A stretch of DNA of 24,162 nt from an uncultured Lachnospiraceae bacterium. GTDB taxonomy: Bacteria > Bacillota > Clostridia > Lachnospirales > Lachnospiraceae. Below, one piece after another: positions 15,855 to 23,038 of this stretch. Position 1 is the first letter of the stretch. Every line of letters starts with the position of its first letter. The stretch is taken from NCBI GenBank assembly GCA_934371475.1, contig CAKRNX010000017.1:1-24162 (forward strand), in the 5' to 3' direction. The translations under genes were made by a program, and so were the position numbers. The notes beneath the pieces are model-generated. The model saw only the letters and a list, made by a program, of their open reading frames with translations, did not search any database and had not been told where the DNA came from.

Positions 15855-15969
15855 TTGCTATTTCAATCTCCGGCGGGACCGCGCAACTACACCGGTTCCG
15901 TACTGACGCCTGGAAATCCATACTCTGCAGCTTTGCTTCTGAATATGGCAGCTACTCCCCTTTACTGAT
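15845..15969 (-). promoter_or_regulatory. yybP-ykoY manganese riboswitch aptamer
   Basis: Read on the minus strand, the 5' side is AAAGGGGAGTAGC, followed at the expected distance by GGCGTCAGTAC and ACCGG, then AGCAAGACTTTT at the 3' side. These are the conserved parts of the yybP-ykoY (Mn2+-sensing) RNA as I know it from Bacillus yybP. P1 forms between AGTAAAG and CTTTTATT. Mn2+ binding would stabilise P1 and break the overlapping terminator, switching the downstream gene on. The first gene downstream is the OadB-like pump at 15593. This is unusual, since known targets are mainly Mn2+ exporters and related transporters. Confidence 0.9.
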
Positions 15970-15975
15970 ATTTCC

Positions 15976-16004
15976 ATTATAAAAACTGTATTTCTTTCTG
16001 TCAA
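15976..16004 (-). promoter_or_regulatory. Consensus promoter for the riboswitch-oadB transcript
   Basis: A perfect TTGACA (15999-16004) and a perfect TATAAT (15976-15981) are separated by 17 bp on the minus strand. The predicted start at about 15969 coincides with the 5' end of the riboswitch aptamer. Such a strong promoter suits control by attenuation. Positions 16005-16136, up to the kinase-like gene, show nothing else convincing. Confidence 0.92.
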
Positions 16005-16136
16005 GATATCCCGGATAACAATTCCATTTACAAAACAACTTTTTAGTGGATAAAACACCGATTATCGTTTATATATTCAGGAATGTCCTGACCTGATTGC
16101 AGAGACGATATCAGATAAGGAATGGACTGCGACCCG

Positions 16137-16739
16137 CTATCGTCCCTCATTCTCACATTTTGAAATAAACTCCGCGATCTGATCCATACAGACCTCCCTG
16201 TCCCCGTCATTGGAAAAGCGTCGTCCAATCCCCGCCTCCTGCAGCTTCTCCTCTGAAAAATCCTGCTGATCTGCCAGAAAGCGGCGGCACATCTCCTCAT
16301 ATCTGGGCTGCGTCTGCATACGTTCTCTCTTCAGAGCCCGTTCCAGCCGTTTTCCATCTTCTACTTCTATATAAATCGGAACAACTCTCTCATCCCCGAA
16401 ATATTCCCTGATCTTCCGGAAAGACTCCAGCACACCGATCCCCAGATAATCATACTGTTCCAGATCAATATGTCTGTCATCTACCGTAAAGTACTTCCAG
16501 ATACCATGTACCGTATGATATTCCCGCAGTTCAATCACCCTGCCCTCTTCCTGAAAGCGCTTCAGCCCCTCTTCATCTGTAAAATGATATTCCACGCCCT
16601 CGGTTTCATTCGCCCGGATCGGTCTCGTGGTATAGGGTACAAGCGGCCGAAGCCCCAGAGCCTCTCTGACCAGGATATTTTCATAAATTGTATCTTTTCC
16701 CGTTGCACTTTTCCCTGCAATATAAAAAATCTTTCCCAT
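16137..16739 (-). CDS. Guanylate kinase-like P-loop protein
   Basis: A 200-residue protein of the guanylate kinase (GMP + ATP to GDP + ADP) family. The P-loop is GKSATGKD at 9-16 and the nucleotide-binding PYTTRPIRANETEGVEYHF at about 35-53 corresponds to the GMP-binding TTRxxRxxExxGxxYxF motif. The middle HTVHGIWKYFTV corresponds to the Y(G)xxYGT region but is diverged. Length is normal. Its ATG directly follows the stop codon of the upstream PLP enzyme (TAAATG), so the two are translationally coupled. Such a pair is known in Clostridia, where this is often a second, diverged Gmk. Whether it is the essential housekeeping enzyme cannot be told; the diverged lid region argues for a specialised paralog. 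Confidence 0.8.
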   Translation of the reverse strand: MGKIFYIAGKSATGKDTIYENILVREALGLRPLVPYTTRPIRANETEGVEYHFTDEEGLKRFQEEGRVIELREYHTVHGIWKYFTVDDRHIDLEQYDYLGIGVLESFRKIREYFGDERVVPIYIEVEDGKRLERALKRERMQTQPRYEEMCRRFLADQQDFSEEKLQEAGIGRRFSNDGDREVCMDQIAEFISKCENEGR

Positions 16740-18260
16740 TTACTGTTTCTCCTCAACAATCCAAAGATACTTCATGTTGTAGTCTTCCATTCCCTGAAGA
16801 GAATATCCCTGTACCCTGCATTCCTGCAGCTGTTCCAGAAGTTCTCTGCTGATGCGCTCCCCCGGAACAGTCAGCGGAATCCCGGGCGGATACAGATATA
16901 TATACTCCCCGCTGATTCGGCCGGCACTCTCATCCATTGGTATCCGAGTCTGTGTACTGTTCTCAGCCTCTGCAATCGTCATGACCACCTCCGCCTGTAT
17001 CCATTCTCCGTTTAGTTTTTGCCCTGTTTCTTCATATTCTGCCAGCCCAGAATTTTGTTCCCTGCCATTCTGCGCTTTGCTGTTCTGTGCCCGGTCTGTC
17101 TTTTCACATACCTTCCGTTCTTTCCCACATTTCTGAACTGTCAGGCCGACATCTGCCGCTTCTTTTTGTGTTCTGCTCGCTGCCAGCTCCCAATCCAGCT
17201 GCAGCACAGCCTGCGCCAGCCTCTCAAATCCATCTTCATCATCTCCCACAGAAGTCAGTGCCAGCACATACGTCACTGCCGCCATCTCCATTTCCAGATG
17301 CCATCTCTCCCGGAACAGATCACTCAGTTCCAGCCCTGTCATCCCGGAACTTCCCACACCAATCACAATCTTGGACGGATCATCTGTCCGGATCGCTTCC
17401 AGCACCTGAAGCCCGTCCATCTGACTCCAGAAATTTTCCAGATATCCGGCAAATGTCTCAAACAGCTGCCTTCCCTGCTCCTCCAGGATCCGGACACACT
17501 CATCTATCGCCGCCATCAGCACATAACTGGGGCTGCTTGTCTGATAAATACCCAGCATCTTTTTCAGCCTCCTGCGGTCTATCAGCGATCCGCCCACATG
17601 CAGCAGAGCGGTCTGAGTCAGGGACGGCAGCGTCTTATGTACGCTGTGGATCACAAGGTCAGCCCCCTGCTTTACCGCATTCTCAGGAAAAATCGGATGC
17701 ATCCCGAAATGTGCGCCATGGGCGCTGTCTACGATCAGCGGAACGCCATGTCTGTGTGCCGCCGCTGCAATCGCTTTCACATCCGAAACTATGCCGTCAT
17801 ACGTAGGAGAAGTAATAAAAACCGCACCGATCTGCGGATCTGCATCCAGAGCTGTCTCTACCTGATCGCAGGAAATACGCCCATCCATCCGGGGATACAG
17901 ATACTCTGCCTCCAGATGATTTAAAAATACCGCATGATACGCCGCCTTATGGCAGTTCCTGGCCATCAGGATTTTTCCGGAAGGCAGACAGGCTCCTACT
18001 GCGCTGAGTATCCCTGCAGTGCTTCCGTTAACCAGGAAATATGTCTCCTCCGCCCCATACAGCCGGGCCGCCCGCCTCTGCGCCTCCAAAAGGATCCCTT
18101 CCGCATGGTGGAGATTATCAAATCCGTCTATCTCCGTAATATCAAAGAAATAAGGATCAGCCATCCCTCCCAACCGGCGCTTATGCCCCGGCATATGGAA
18201 AGGATAGCTGTCAGTTCTGCCGTATTCTGTCAGTTTCTCATATAAATATTTATCACTCAT
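16740..18260 (-). CDS. PLP-dependent Orn/Lys/Arg decarboxylase family protein (YaaO/SpeA-like)
   Basis: A 506-residue fold-type I PLP enzyme expected to decarboxylate a basic amino acid in polyamine metabolism. FHMPGHK (21-27), FLVNGSTAG (76-84), VDSAHGAHFG (177-186) and the Schiff-base motif SVHKTLPSLTQ with Lys209 are all present. The C-terminal YIYLYPPGIPLTVPGE is also typical. Between about residues 365 and 425 there is a poorly conserved, charged insert with an imperfect repeat (RAQNSKAQNGREQNSG) that looks like a flexible loop. The start has a weak ribosome binding site and tandem 12-bp repeats upstream. It is paired with the kinase-like gene, as yaaO sits near tmk in Bacillus. Arginine, lysine or ornithine specificity is not determinable. 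Confidence 0.9.
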   Translation of the reverse strand: MSDKYLYEKLTEYGRTDSYPFHMPGHKRRLGGMADPYFFDITEIDGFDNLHHAEGILLEAQRRAARLYGAEETYFLVNGSTAGILSAVGACLPSGKILMARNCHKAAYHAVFLNHLEAEYLYPRMDGRISCDQVETALDADPQIGAVFITSPTYDGIVSDVKAIAAAAHRHGVPLIVDSAHGAHFGMHPIFPENAVKQGADLVIHSVHKTLPSLTQTALLHVGGSLIDRRRLKKMLGIYQTSSPSYVLMAAIDECVRILEEQGRQLFETFAGYLENFWSQMDGLQVLEAIRTDDPSKIVIGVGSSGMTGLELSDLFRERWHLEMEMAAVTYVLALTSVGDDEDGFERLAQAVLQLDWELAASRTQKEAADVGLTVQKCGKERKVCEKTDRAQNSKAQNGREQNSGLAEYEETGQKLNGEWIQAEVVMTIAEAENSTQTRIPMDESAGRISGEYIYLYPPGIPLTVPGERISRELLEQLQECRVQGYSLQGMEDYNMKYLWIVEEKQ

Positions 18261-18280
18261 CTTTAAACCACTTATTCTAT

Positions 18281-18303
18281 GTTTTAATCCAAGTTTTAAT
18301 CCA
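18281..18303 (-). repeat. Two tandem copies of TGGATTAAAAC upstream of the decarboxylase gene
   Basis: Two perfect 11-bp units (18293-18303 and 18281-18291) with a 12-bp period lie 21 bp before the ATG of the PLP enzyme. The first unit overlaps the end of a family B hairpin repeat. A weak -10-like TAGAAT follows, but no convincing -35 is in register. A regulatory site is possible. Confidence 0.5.
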
Positions 18304-18349
18304 GGAATGCTCCGGCATTCTTGCTGTGGGAGAGCTGCATCTGCACTCC
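18302..18349 (-). repeat. Dispersed hairpin repeat, family B, copy 3 (degenerate)
   Basis: The GAATGC / GCATTC hairpin and the CAGCAAGAATG block match the copies near 9823 and 10003. The second palindrome is degenerate (AGATGCAGCTCTC). It lies in the 161-bp gap between the GH18 gene stop and the decarboxylase start, the same type of intergenic position as the other copies. Confidence 0.65.
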
Positions 18350-18421
18350 GTTTCGGTCAGCGCAATTTGTTTCTTGCCGCCTGCGGAAGCGGGAGTCATC
18401 TCACATCCGATATCTGAGTGT

Positions 18422-20140
18422 TCACCCGCCGATCGTATCAGACAGAACAGACCAGACTGAATCTTTCTCTGATCCCAGCGCCCACTCCGCGATACCGCCG
18501 AGGCTGTACTGCGGCACCAGCTGCGCTTTCTTCTCCAGTGATGCCTCATTTTCGATCCAGATCTGGCAAAGCGTACCGTCATCGACCGTCCACTCCGCAT
18601 AATCCTGCTGCGTGTGATCATTCCAGACCGGTGTCACACTGTAGGACTCCAGCGTATTTTCCACTGCCGTCATTCCCAGGATCTCGCTGCTGACTACATT
18701 GTTACCGGTACCGTCATCTGTCGTATACCAGATCCGCGTATAGAACGGCACGCCGCTGATAATCTTTTCTGCCGGAACCCCCTGTGCCAGCGTGTTCTGA
18801 ATCCCGCTCTCCTCAAAATTCAACGAAGCTACGCTGCCCGCATCTGATCCCGCATAATGCTCATCATATCCCATAATAATCAGATAATCAGCCACTGTTC
18901 CCAACTCCTTACGGTTGAAGAAGCTGTTAAAATCCATGGGCACCGGCACATCGATAGAGAATACCAGCTGATTTTTGCGGCAGGCGACAGACAGCTCCCG
19001 CACAAACTGCACGTAGCTGTAACCGTCTTCCTCCTGAAGGTATTCGAAATCCAGATTAATACCCTCGATCCCCAGGTCTGTTGCCTGCGTTACCAGATTG
19101 TCAATCAGTTTTCTCCGGGCGTCGGTGGAAGCCAGCAGCACTGTAGTATCTACATCTGCGCTGAAATTATCCACCAGCCCCCAGATATCCAGCCCTGCCG
19201 CATGAGCGGTCTTTACATAATCCTTACTGGCAAGTGACGTGATATTTCCCTCATTGTCAGAAAGAGAAAACCACGTAGGAGAAATCACATTTACACCGGT
19301 CATATCTGCGGTATCCTGCGTCAGGAATATATTGGAATCCATATTTCCGATATTGTGCCAGACCAGGTTGACCAGTCCGTCTTTCCGGACACTCGTGTAC
19401 TCCTCCTCCTGAAAATCTCTGATCACTTCCGTCTCCTGCACATCCTCCAGACGCTTCGTCCGAATATAACCGATATAGCCGTCCGCAGTCACAACACGGT
19501 CCCAGTCATCCAGCTGCTCCAGCACTGTAACCGTATCGCCTGCCTCCAGTTTTGTCAGGATCGGACTCTTGATCCCGCCCTGATAGCGCACGGCCGCAGA
19601 CTTCTTCACAGATGCTGTCGTCTGAGTCCCCCACCGGTACCGGATCAGCACATGGCTCGTCTCCGTGTCCAGTGTATAGTCCAGATTGGTATAGAGCTGT
19701 ACAAAATCAATCGCCATGTACATTGCACCTTGATTCTGAATGATAATCTTATGATCGTACTGCTGCTTCTTTCCATCAACAGTATACTCCGCACTGTCCA
19801 GCGGAATCTCATACGTCTCCAGCGCTGTCGTAAACAGAATCTGCTGATTTTCCTCATCCCAGTAAAATCTGGAATTTAGATCATCTCTAACCATCTCATA
19901 ATTCAGATACAGCTCTCCGTCATCAAGAATCGCTCTCTGATCCGCCAGCTCATCCTGCAGCACTACTGCCACTTCGTTTTCCGCCAGACTGCCAAAATAC
20001 TCTGTCAGATCCATCATTTTCCCTGACGGCATATATTTCTGCACCAGGAATACCACGGATGCCGCAACGATCAGCACAAGCGCGGCAATCACCGGTCCTG
20101 CATTCTTTCTGTTTCGGGACTTCTTCCCTGTTTCCTGCAT
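18422..20140 (-). CDS. Membrane-anchored GH18 glycoside hydrolase with SH3-like domain
   Basis: A 572-residue cell-surface protein. A basic start (KKSRNRKN) and one hydrophobic segment at about 14-34 give a signal anchor with the rest outside. Residues 40-175 resemble a copper-amine-oxidase N-terminal-like domain, and 185-232 a bacterial SH3 domain (LEAGDTVTVLEQLDDWDRVV, GYIGYI) that probably binds cell wall. From about 255 to 565 it is a GH18 barrel with LGIEGINLDFE holding the catalytic Glu366 and the MGYDEHY motif at 423-429. This is the YaaH/SleL-like branch, acting on peptidoglycan or another GlcNAc polymer. GGGAGGT precedes the ATG. A role in spore cortex or wall remodelling is inferred. 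It appears monocistronic or weakly linked to the decarboxylase gene. Confidence 0.92.
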   Translation of the reverse strand: MQETGKKSRNRKNAGPVIAALVLIVAASVVFLVQKYMPSGKMMDLTEYFGSLAENEVAVVLQDELADQRAILDDGELYLNYEMVRDDLNSRFYWDEENQQILFTTALETYEIPLDSAEYTVDGKKQQYDHKIIIQNQGAMYMAIDFVQLYTNLDYTLDTETSHVLIRYRWGTQTTASVKKSAAVRYQGGIKSPILTKLEAGDTVTVLEQLDDWDRVVTADGYIGYIRTKRLEDVQETEVIRDFQEEEYTSVRKDGLVNLVWHNIGNMDSNIFLTQDTADMTGVNVISPTWFSLSDNEGNITSLASKDYVKTAHAAGLDIWGLVDNFSADVDTTVLLASTDARRKLIDNLVTQATDLGIEGINLDFEYLQEEDGYSYVQFVRELSVACRKNQLVFSIDVPVPMDFNSFFNRKELGTVADYLIIMGYDEHYAGSDAGSVASLNFEESGIQNTLAQGVPAEKIISGVPFYTRIWYTTDDGTGNNVVSSEILGMTAVENTLESYSVTPVWNDHTQQDYAEWTVDDGTLCQIWIENEASLEKKAQLVPQYSLGGIAEWALGSEKDSVWSVLSDTIGG

Positions 20141-20271
20141 TGCTCTACCTCCCAGACATTCTTTTCCCGGTAAGTATAGCAGTAAAATCCCGTCACGTCA
20201 TCTGTTTCCGAAAACTTTCATAAAAGATTCATGATTTGCGCGGTTTGCCTGCGGGGGAAACCGGTTCTGGC

Positions 20272-20511
20272 CTATTTGTTTTTCTCTCTGATCCGCACAA
20301 AATCAATCTTTCTGATATGATCCTTCTCGTCACTTACCAAGTCTCGCATATATGAGACATTTTCCCGAAAGCAGACCGCCGCCACTTTCTCCGGCATACA
20401 CGGTTTTCCATTCAGACAGATGCTGCAGCCGCTCTCCCGGTACTGTCTCAGCTCCTGCAGCAGACGTTCTTCTTCCTCTGTATATTTCTTTTCTCTTTTT
20501 CTCATCACCAT
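20272..20511 (-). CDS. Small hypothetical protein with CxxC-type cysteines (79 aa)
   Basis: I do not recognise this gene. It encodes 79 residues: a charged N-terminal helix (EEEERLLQELRQYRE), then CSICLNGKPC with three cysteines, a fourth Cys in AVCF, and a basic/acidic C-terminus (DEKDHIRKIDFVRIREKNK). The cysteine cluster could bind a metal, but no family is evident. The composition looks coding, not random. An ATG at 20505 is an alternative start, and neither start has a clear ribosome binding site. It lies in its own gap upstream of the GH18 gene (131 bp). A minus-strand promoter at 21023-21051 could drive it through a long leader. Confidence 0.55.
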   Translation of the reverse strand: MVMRKREKKYTEEEERLLQELRQYRESGCSICLNGKPCMPEKVAAVCFRENVSYMRDLVSDEKDHIRKIDFVRIREKNK

Positions 20512-21022
20512 ACCTACAGTTCCGCCATCTTGCAGGGAGGCGCCTTCTGTGATGTAACACCTTTCAATATATCTGCGGCACTTTCCGACAATGAAACACC
20601 ATATGTTTCACTGCGAAGTGAGCAGTACCCAAATAAGGGCCCAAATATCCCGATAAAAACAGCGGATATCTGCCTCCCCGCGGCAGATGCCAAACATCCA
20701 TGCAGACATAACTGCCCGGGTTGCCGCCTTTGGGAATAAATACAGCTACAGAATGGCGAAAATTTTCTGAAATTTTAACATTTTCAACATTGCGAAAAGA
20801 TGTATTTCATGGTATGATTTATCAACTCTTGGGGCAGTTGAAATCATTTCAGGAATATTGATGAAGCGCGGTGAATTCCGCATAGTAGATTTCTTAAAAG
20901 AACATATATTACAGTATGACGGGTAATATATGAGTAACAGAAATGTGCGAGAAATGCTCGTCACAAAGTTAAAATGTATCCTCCTTTCTTTTTCTAATAG
21001 TCGATACATCTTTTCTTGTTTT

Positions 21023-21051
21023 ATTATATACAATATGTTGCTGTTTTTCAA
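21023..21051 (-). promoter_or_regulatory. Minus-strand promoter with no clear gene behind it
   Basis: TTGAAA (21046-21051) and a perfect TATAAT (21023-21028) are 17 bp apart. Transcription would start near 21016 and run left through about 500 nt without a convincing gene before the 79-aa frame. The first 45 nt contain a GGAGG next to an inverted repeat ATGTATC / GATACAT, but no start codon follows at a usable distance. Confidence 0.7.
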
Positions 21052-21066
21052 GAGTTTTTTATCCAC

Positions 21067-21095
21067 TTTACAGATATATCCGAATTGGATATAAT
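21067..21095 (+). promoter_or_regulatory. mecA promoter
   Basis: TTTACA (21067-21072) and TATAAT (21090-21095) are 17 bp apart, 66 bp before the mecA ATG. The leader contains an ACGGC / GCCGT hairpin with the palindrome GCAGATCTGC inside. The -35 box lies only 15 bp from the -35 of the opposing promoter, so the two could compete or share a regulator. Confidence 0.78.
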
Positions 21096-21160
21096 TCTTG
21101 TGAAACGGCCGCAGATCTGCCGTCTCGCAAAACGATTTAACACAGATTGGATGTGATAAT

Positions 21161-21946
21161 ATGAAGATCGAAAAAATAAATGACAATCAGATTCGCTGCA
21201 CACTAACAAGAGAAGATCTGGCCAACAGAGAAATCAAGCTCAGCGAGCTTGCTTACGGCTCCGAGAAAGCAAAATCTCTGTTCCGTGACATGATGCAGCA
21301 GGCATCACACGATTTTGGCTTTGAGGCAAATAATATTCCGCTGATGATTGAGGCGATCCCGGTTTCTGCCGACTCCATTATCCTGATCATTACCAAGGTG
21401 GAGGATCCCGATGAACTGGACACTCGTTTTTCCCGTTTTTCACCTGACGATGATGCGGAGGAAAATACTGCTTCCGGCACTCCCGCCACTCTGAGCGGTG
21501 CGGATGATATTCTGGATCTGATCCGCAGCATCAGCAAGACAAAAAAACTGGCCGAAGAGAAATCACAGGCATCCGAAGAATCCCAGGATACGACGGTCGC
21601 TCCGACGGAACTGGCTGCTCCGGAAGAGGCAGAGGACTCCAACGACGCCTTCTATCTTACACGATTTTATCTTTTCCGCGATCTGGAAACTGTGATCCGT
21701 GCCTGCCGCGTCCTGGCTCCCCGTTATGCCGGACCAAATGCACTGTTCAAAAATCCGGATGACCAGAATTACTATCTGCTTCTGAAAAAAGCCGACACTC
21801 AGGCTGAACAGTTCAACCGCGTCTGCAACATTCTCTCAGAATACGGACTTCAGGTAAATTACACCGCAGGCATGGAAGAATATTTCACCGAGCATATGGA
21901 TGTGATTGTACCTGCCCACGCAATACAGAGTCTCGGCGTTATGTAA
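21161..21946 (+). CDS. mecA: Adaptor protein MecA
   Basis: A 261-residue adaptor that delivers substrate proteins to the ClpC AAA+ unfoldase and ClpP protease; in Bacillus it controls competence and general proteolysis. The N-terminal substrate-binding domain (about 1-85) has MKIEKINDNQIRCTLTREDL and a DIxxLSELAYGSEKAKxLF-type region. An acidic, low-complexity linker (about 95-165) separates it from the C-terminal ClpC-binding domain, which holds RFYLFRDLETVI and YYLLLKK and ends in EYFTEHMDVIVPAHAI. Length and layout fit the family; the linker is on the long side. GGATGTGATAAT before the ATG is a weak ribosome binding site. It is monocistronic, with its own promoter and terminator. Confidence 0.95.
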   Translation: MKIEKINDNQIRCTLTREDLANREIKLSELAYGSEKAKSLFRDMMQQASHDFGFEANNIPLMIEAIPVSADSIILIITKVEDPDELDTRFSRFSPDDDAEENTASGTPATLSGADDILDLIRSISKTKKLAEEKSQASEESQDTTVAPTELAAPEEAEDSNDAFYLTRFYLFRDLETVIRACRVLAPRYAGPNALFKNPDDQNYYLLLKKADTQAEQFNRVCNILSEYGLQVNYTAGMEEYFTEHMDVIVPAHAIQSLGVM

Positions 21947-21974
21947 AATGTTATCTGACCTGGAATCTTTTATT

Positions 21975-22036
21975 CCCCGCTGCCTGCAATACCACAATTT
22001 AGTGCCCATTGCCTGCAGCGGGGTCTTTGATTTTTA
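21975..22036 (+). terminator. Intrinsic terminator of mecA
   Basis: CCCCGCTGCCTGCAAT at 21975 pairs with ATTGCCTGCAGCGGGG (ending 22023), a GC-rich stem of at least nine continuous pairs, followed by the T-rich TCTTTGATTTTT. It starts 29 bp after the mecA stop codon. Confidence 0.82.
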
Positions 22037-22040
22037 ACTA

Positions 22041-22089
22041 AAAAACGCTTATGGACAGCCCGCATATGCTGACTGCTCATAAACGTTTT
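22041..22089 (-). terminator. Intrinsic terminator of the DUF1858 gene
   Basis: On the minus strand AAAACGTTTATGAGCAG pairs with CTGTCCATAAGCGTTTT (15 of 17 positions) and ends in a run of six T. It starts 25 bp after the DUF1858 stop codon and abuts the mecA terminator, insulating two convergent genes. Confidence 0.85.
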
Positions 22090-22113
22090 GATATCTGATA
22101 TGATCGGGCAATA

Positions 22114-22326
22114 TTAGCTCTCCAGTGCTTCCAGATATGCATTCAGTCTGGTAAGCAGCAGATCAGTCTCGATCCCGTGAACCATAGCTGCCTCTTCCAG
22201 AGTCTCGCCCTGAGAGGACGGGCATCCTACGCAATGCATACCACCTGCCATCAGAACACCTGCCAGATTAGAATTAATATGCAAAATCTCGCCAATTGTC
22301 ATGTCTTTTGTGATCTTTCCAGCCAT
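22114..22326 (-). CDS. DUF1858 small redox-type protein
   Basis: A 70-residue protein of the DUF1858 family, related to the N-terminal domain of ScdA/RIC and found next to hybrid cluster proteins. It opens with KITKDMTIGEILHINSNLAGVLMAGGMHCVGCPSSQGETLEEAA, matching the family layout of a hydrophobic core, MHCVGC with Cys32 and Cys35, and a helix-rich end. The two cysteines are expected to form a redox-active pair or bind a metal. GGAGGTTAATCTG lies directly before the ATG. It has its own promoter and terminator, and its physiological partner is unknown. A link to iron-sulfur or nitrosative stress metabolism is family-level inference only. Confidence 0.92.
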   Translation of the reverse strand: MAGKITKDMTIGEILHINSNLAGVLMAGGMHCVGCPSSQGETLEEAAMVHGIETDLLLTRLNAYLEALES

Positions 22327-22358
22327 CAGATTAACCTCCTTACTTTATTATGGAGCCT

Positions 22359-22387
22359 ATTATAATACTTTTCCTCATGTTATGCAA
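22359..22387 (-). promoter_or_regulatory. Promoter of the DUF1858 gene
   Basis: TTGCAT (22382-22387) and TATAAT (22359-22364) on the minus strand are 17 bp apart and about 33 bp before the ATG, with GGAGG in the short leader. Confidence 0.75.
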
Positions 22388-22706
22388 GCCGTCAAAAAAC
22401 CATATACAGGCGCAAAATGCAGGACTCTGGTATCTGTATCCTGGCACATTCTCTTCTCCCGTCATTGTTCAGAATCAACTGTACTCTGCCACCTTTACAG
22501 AAATCACAGTATTGACTGCCCTCTGCACCGCTGTCCGTGATCCCTCCTATCAGCTGTCTTTCAGAAGATTTCCTGCCATTTCCAGACCTCTCTGACGCAA
22601 ATCATTTCTGTCTATTTTTGGTTAGTTTTACTAAACTTTTATTCGTCAAGACTTCACTTGTTGATTATTATTCCCAGTATTTTTCATATTTTTATGCATT
22701 TTTCAC
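22388..22706. other. Gene-free spacer between the DUF1858 and ferredoxin promoters
   Basis: No ribosome binding site and start codon combination supports a gene here. The plus strand has a pyrimidine-rich frame (about 22350-22595) without recognisable motifs. A small imperfect palindrome GTTAGT-TTT-ACTAAAC lies at about 22620-22636, followed by an AT-rich stretch leading into the ferredoxin promoter. Confidence 0.5.
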
Positions 22707-22735
22707 TTGTATAATCTGCGCCCTTGTATTAAAAT
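22707..22735 (+). promoter_or_regulatory. Candidate promoter region of the ferredoxin gene
   Basis: Two readings are possible: TTGTAT-17 bp-TAAAAT (22707-22712 and 22730-22735), or the perfect TATAAT at 22710-22715 with a poor -35. Downstream, the leader has a hairpin GATGTTGCC / GGCATCATC (about 22748-22770, one mismatch) before the GGAGG at about 22790. Confidence 0.45.
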
Positions 22736-22802
22736 GTGATAAAGGTTGATGTTGCCTGTGCGGCATCATCTAACTCGTCAAACTATAAAGGAGGATAAAA
22801 TC

Positions 22803-22973
22803 ATGGCATACGTAATTTCTGATGAATGCGTTTCCTGCGGTACCTGTGCTGAAGAGTGTCCGGCAGAAGCTATCCATGAGGGAGACGGCAAATACGAAAT
22901 CGACGCAGATGCATGTCTGGAGTGTGGTACCTGCGAAGCAGCATGTCCTACCGGAGCAATCTCTGCTGAATAA
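22803..22973 (+). CDS. 2[4Fe-4S] ferredoxin, clostridial type
   Basis: A 56-residue low-potential electron carrier for fermentative redox enzymes such as pyruvate:ferredoxin oxidoreductase and hydrogenase. Two cluster motifs are complete: Cys9-12-15-19 (CVSCGTCAEECP) and Cys38-41-44-48 (CLECGTCEAACP). The length and internal two-fold symmetry are those of Clostridium ferredoxins. The frame is open further upstream, but AAAGGAGGATAAAATC fixes the ATG at 22803. It stands alone with a terminator directly behind it, as expected for a highly expressed single-gene transcript. Confidence 0.97.
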   Translation: MAYVISDECVSCGTCAEECPAEAIHEGDGKYEIDADACLECGTCEAACPTGAISAE

Positions 22974-22985
22974 TCTTTATAACAG

Positions 22986-23033
22986 AAACAGCTGCAGCAG
23001 TTGGAACTTTATCCGCTGTGCAGCTGTTTTTTT
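22986..23033 (+). terminator. Intrinsic terminator of the ferredoxin gene
   Basis: AAACAGCTGC (22986-22995) pairs with GCAGCTGTTT (from 23020) and is followed directly by a run of seven T. An inner AGCAG / CGCTGT pairing extends the stem. It lies 12 bp after the stop codon. Confidence 0.9.
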
Positions 23034-23038
23034 ATTTC

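Larger units (their letters stand above)
20512..21160. other. Gene-poor region between the 79-aa gene and mecA
   Basis: I find no coding region here that I can support. The stretch holds the hairpins TGAAACA / TGTTTCA (about 20591-20609) and ATCTGCC / GGCAGAT (about 20663-20684), and a direct repeat of CCCAAAT near 20629 and 20642. Back-to-back promoters for the minus strand and for mecA are at its right end. A minus-strand frame covers 20746-21186 but overlaps the mecA start and both promoters. Short frames on both strands around 20800-20910 read like protein fragments, so a decayed gene or a structured leader RNA is possible. Confidence 0.5.

Noticed and set aside
16076..16110. Possible fourth family B repeat (AGGAATGTCCTGAC)
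   Set aside because: Only a few bases match and the hairpin is short; this is within what chance could give.
20530..20739. 69-codon plus-strand frame
   Set aside because: Starts with TTG without a ribosome binding site, and the interval is full of inverted repeats; no protein family fits.
20746..21186. 146-codon open frame on the minus strand
   Set aside because: It overlaps the mecA start codon and both divergent promoters, has no ribosome binding site, and shows no recognisable motif; part of it may be a decayed fragment but not a gene.
22350..22595. 81-codon plus-strand frame between the DUF1858 and ferredoxin genes
   Set aside because: Pyrimidine-rich, overlaps the DUF1858 promoter, no ribosome binding site or motif.
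22746..22802. Upstream in-frame ATG for the ferredoxin
   Set aside because: No ribosome binding site there; AAAGGAGG directly precedes the ATG at 22803 and the shorter form has the standard ferredoxin length.
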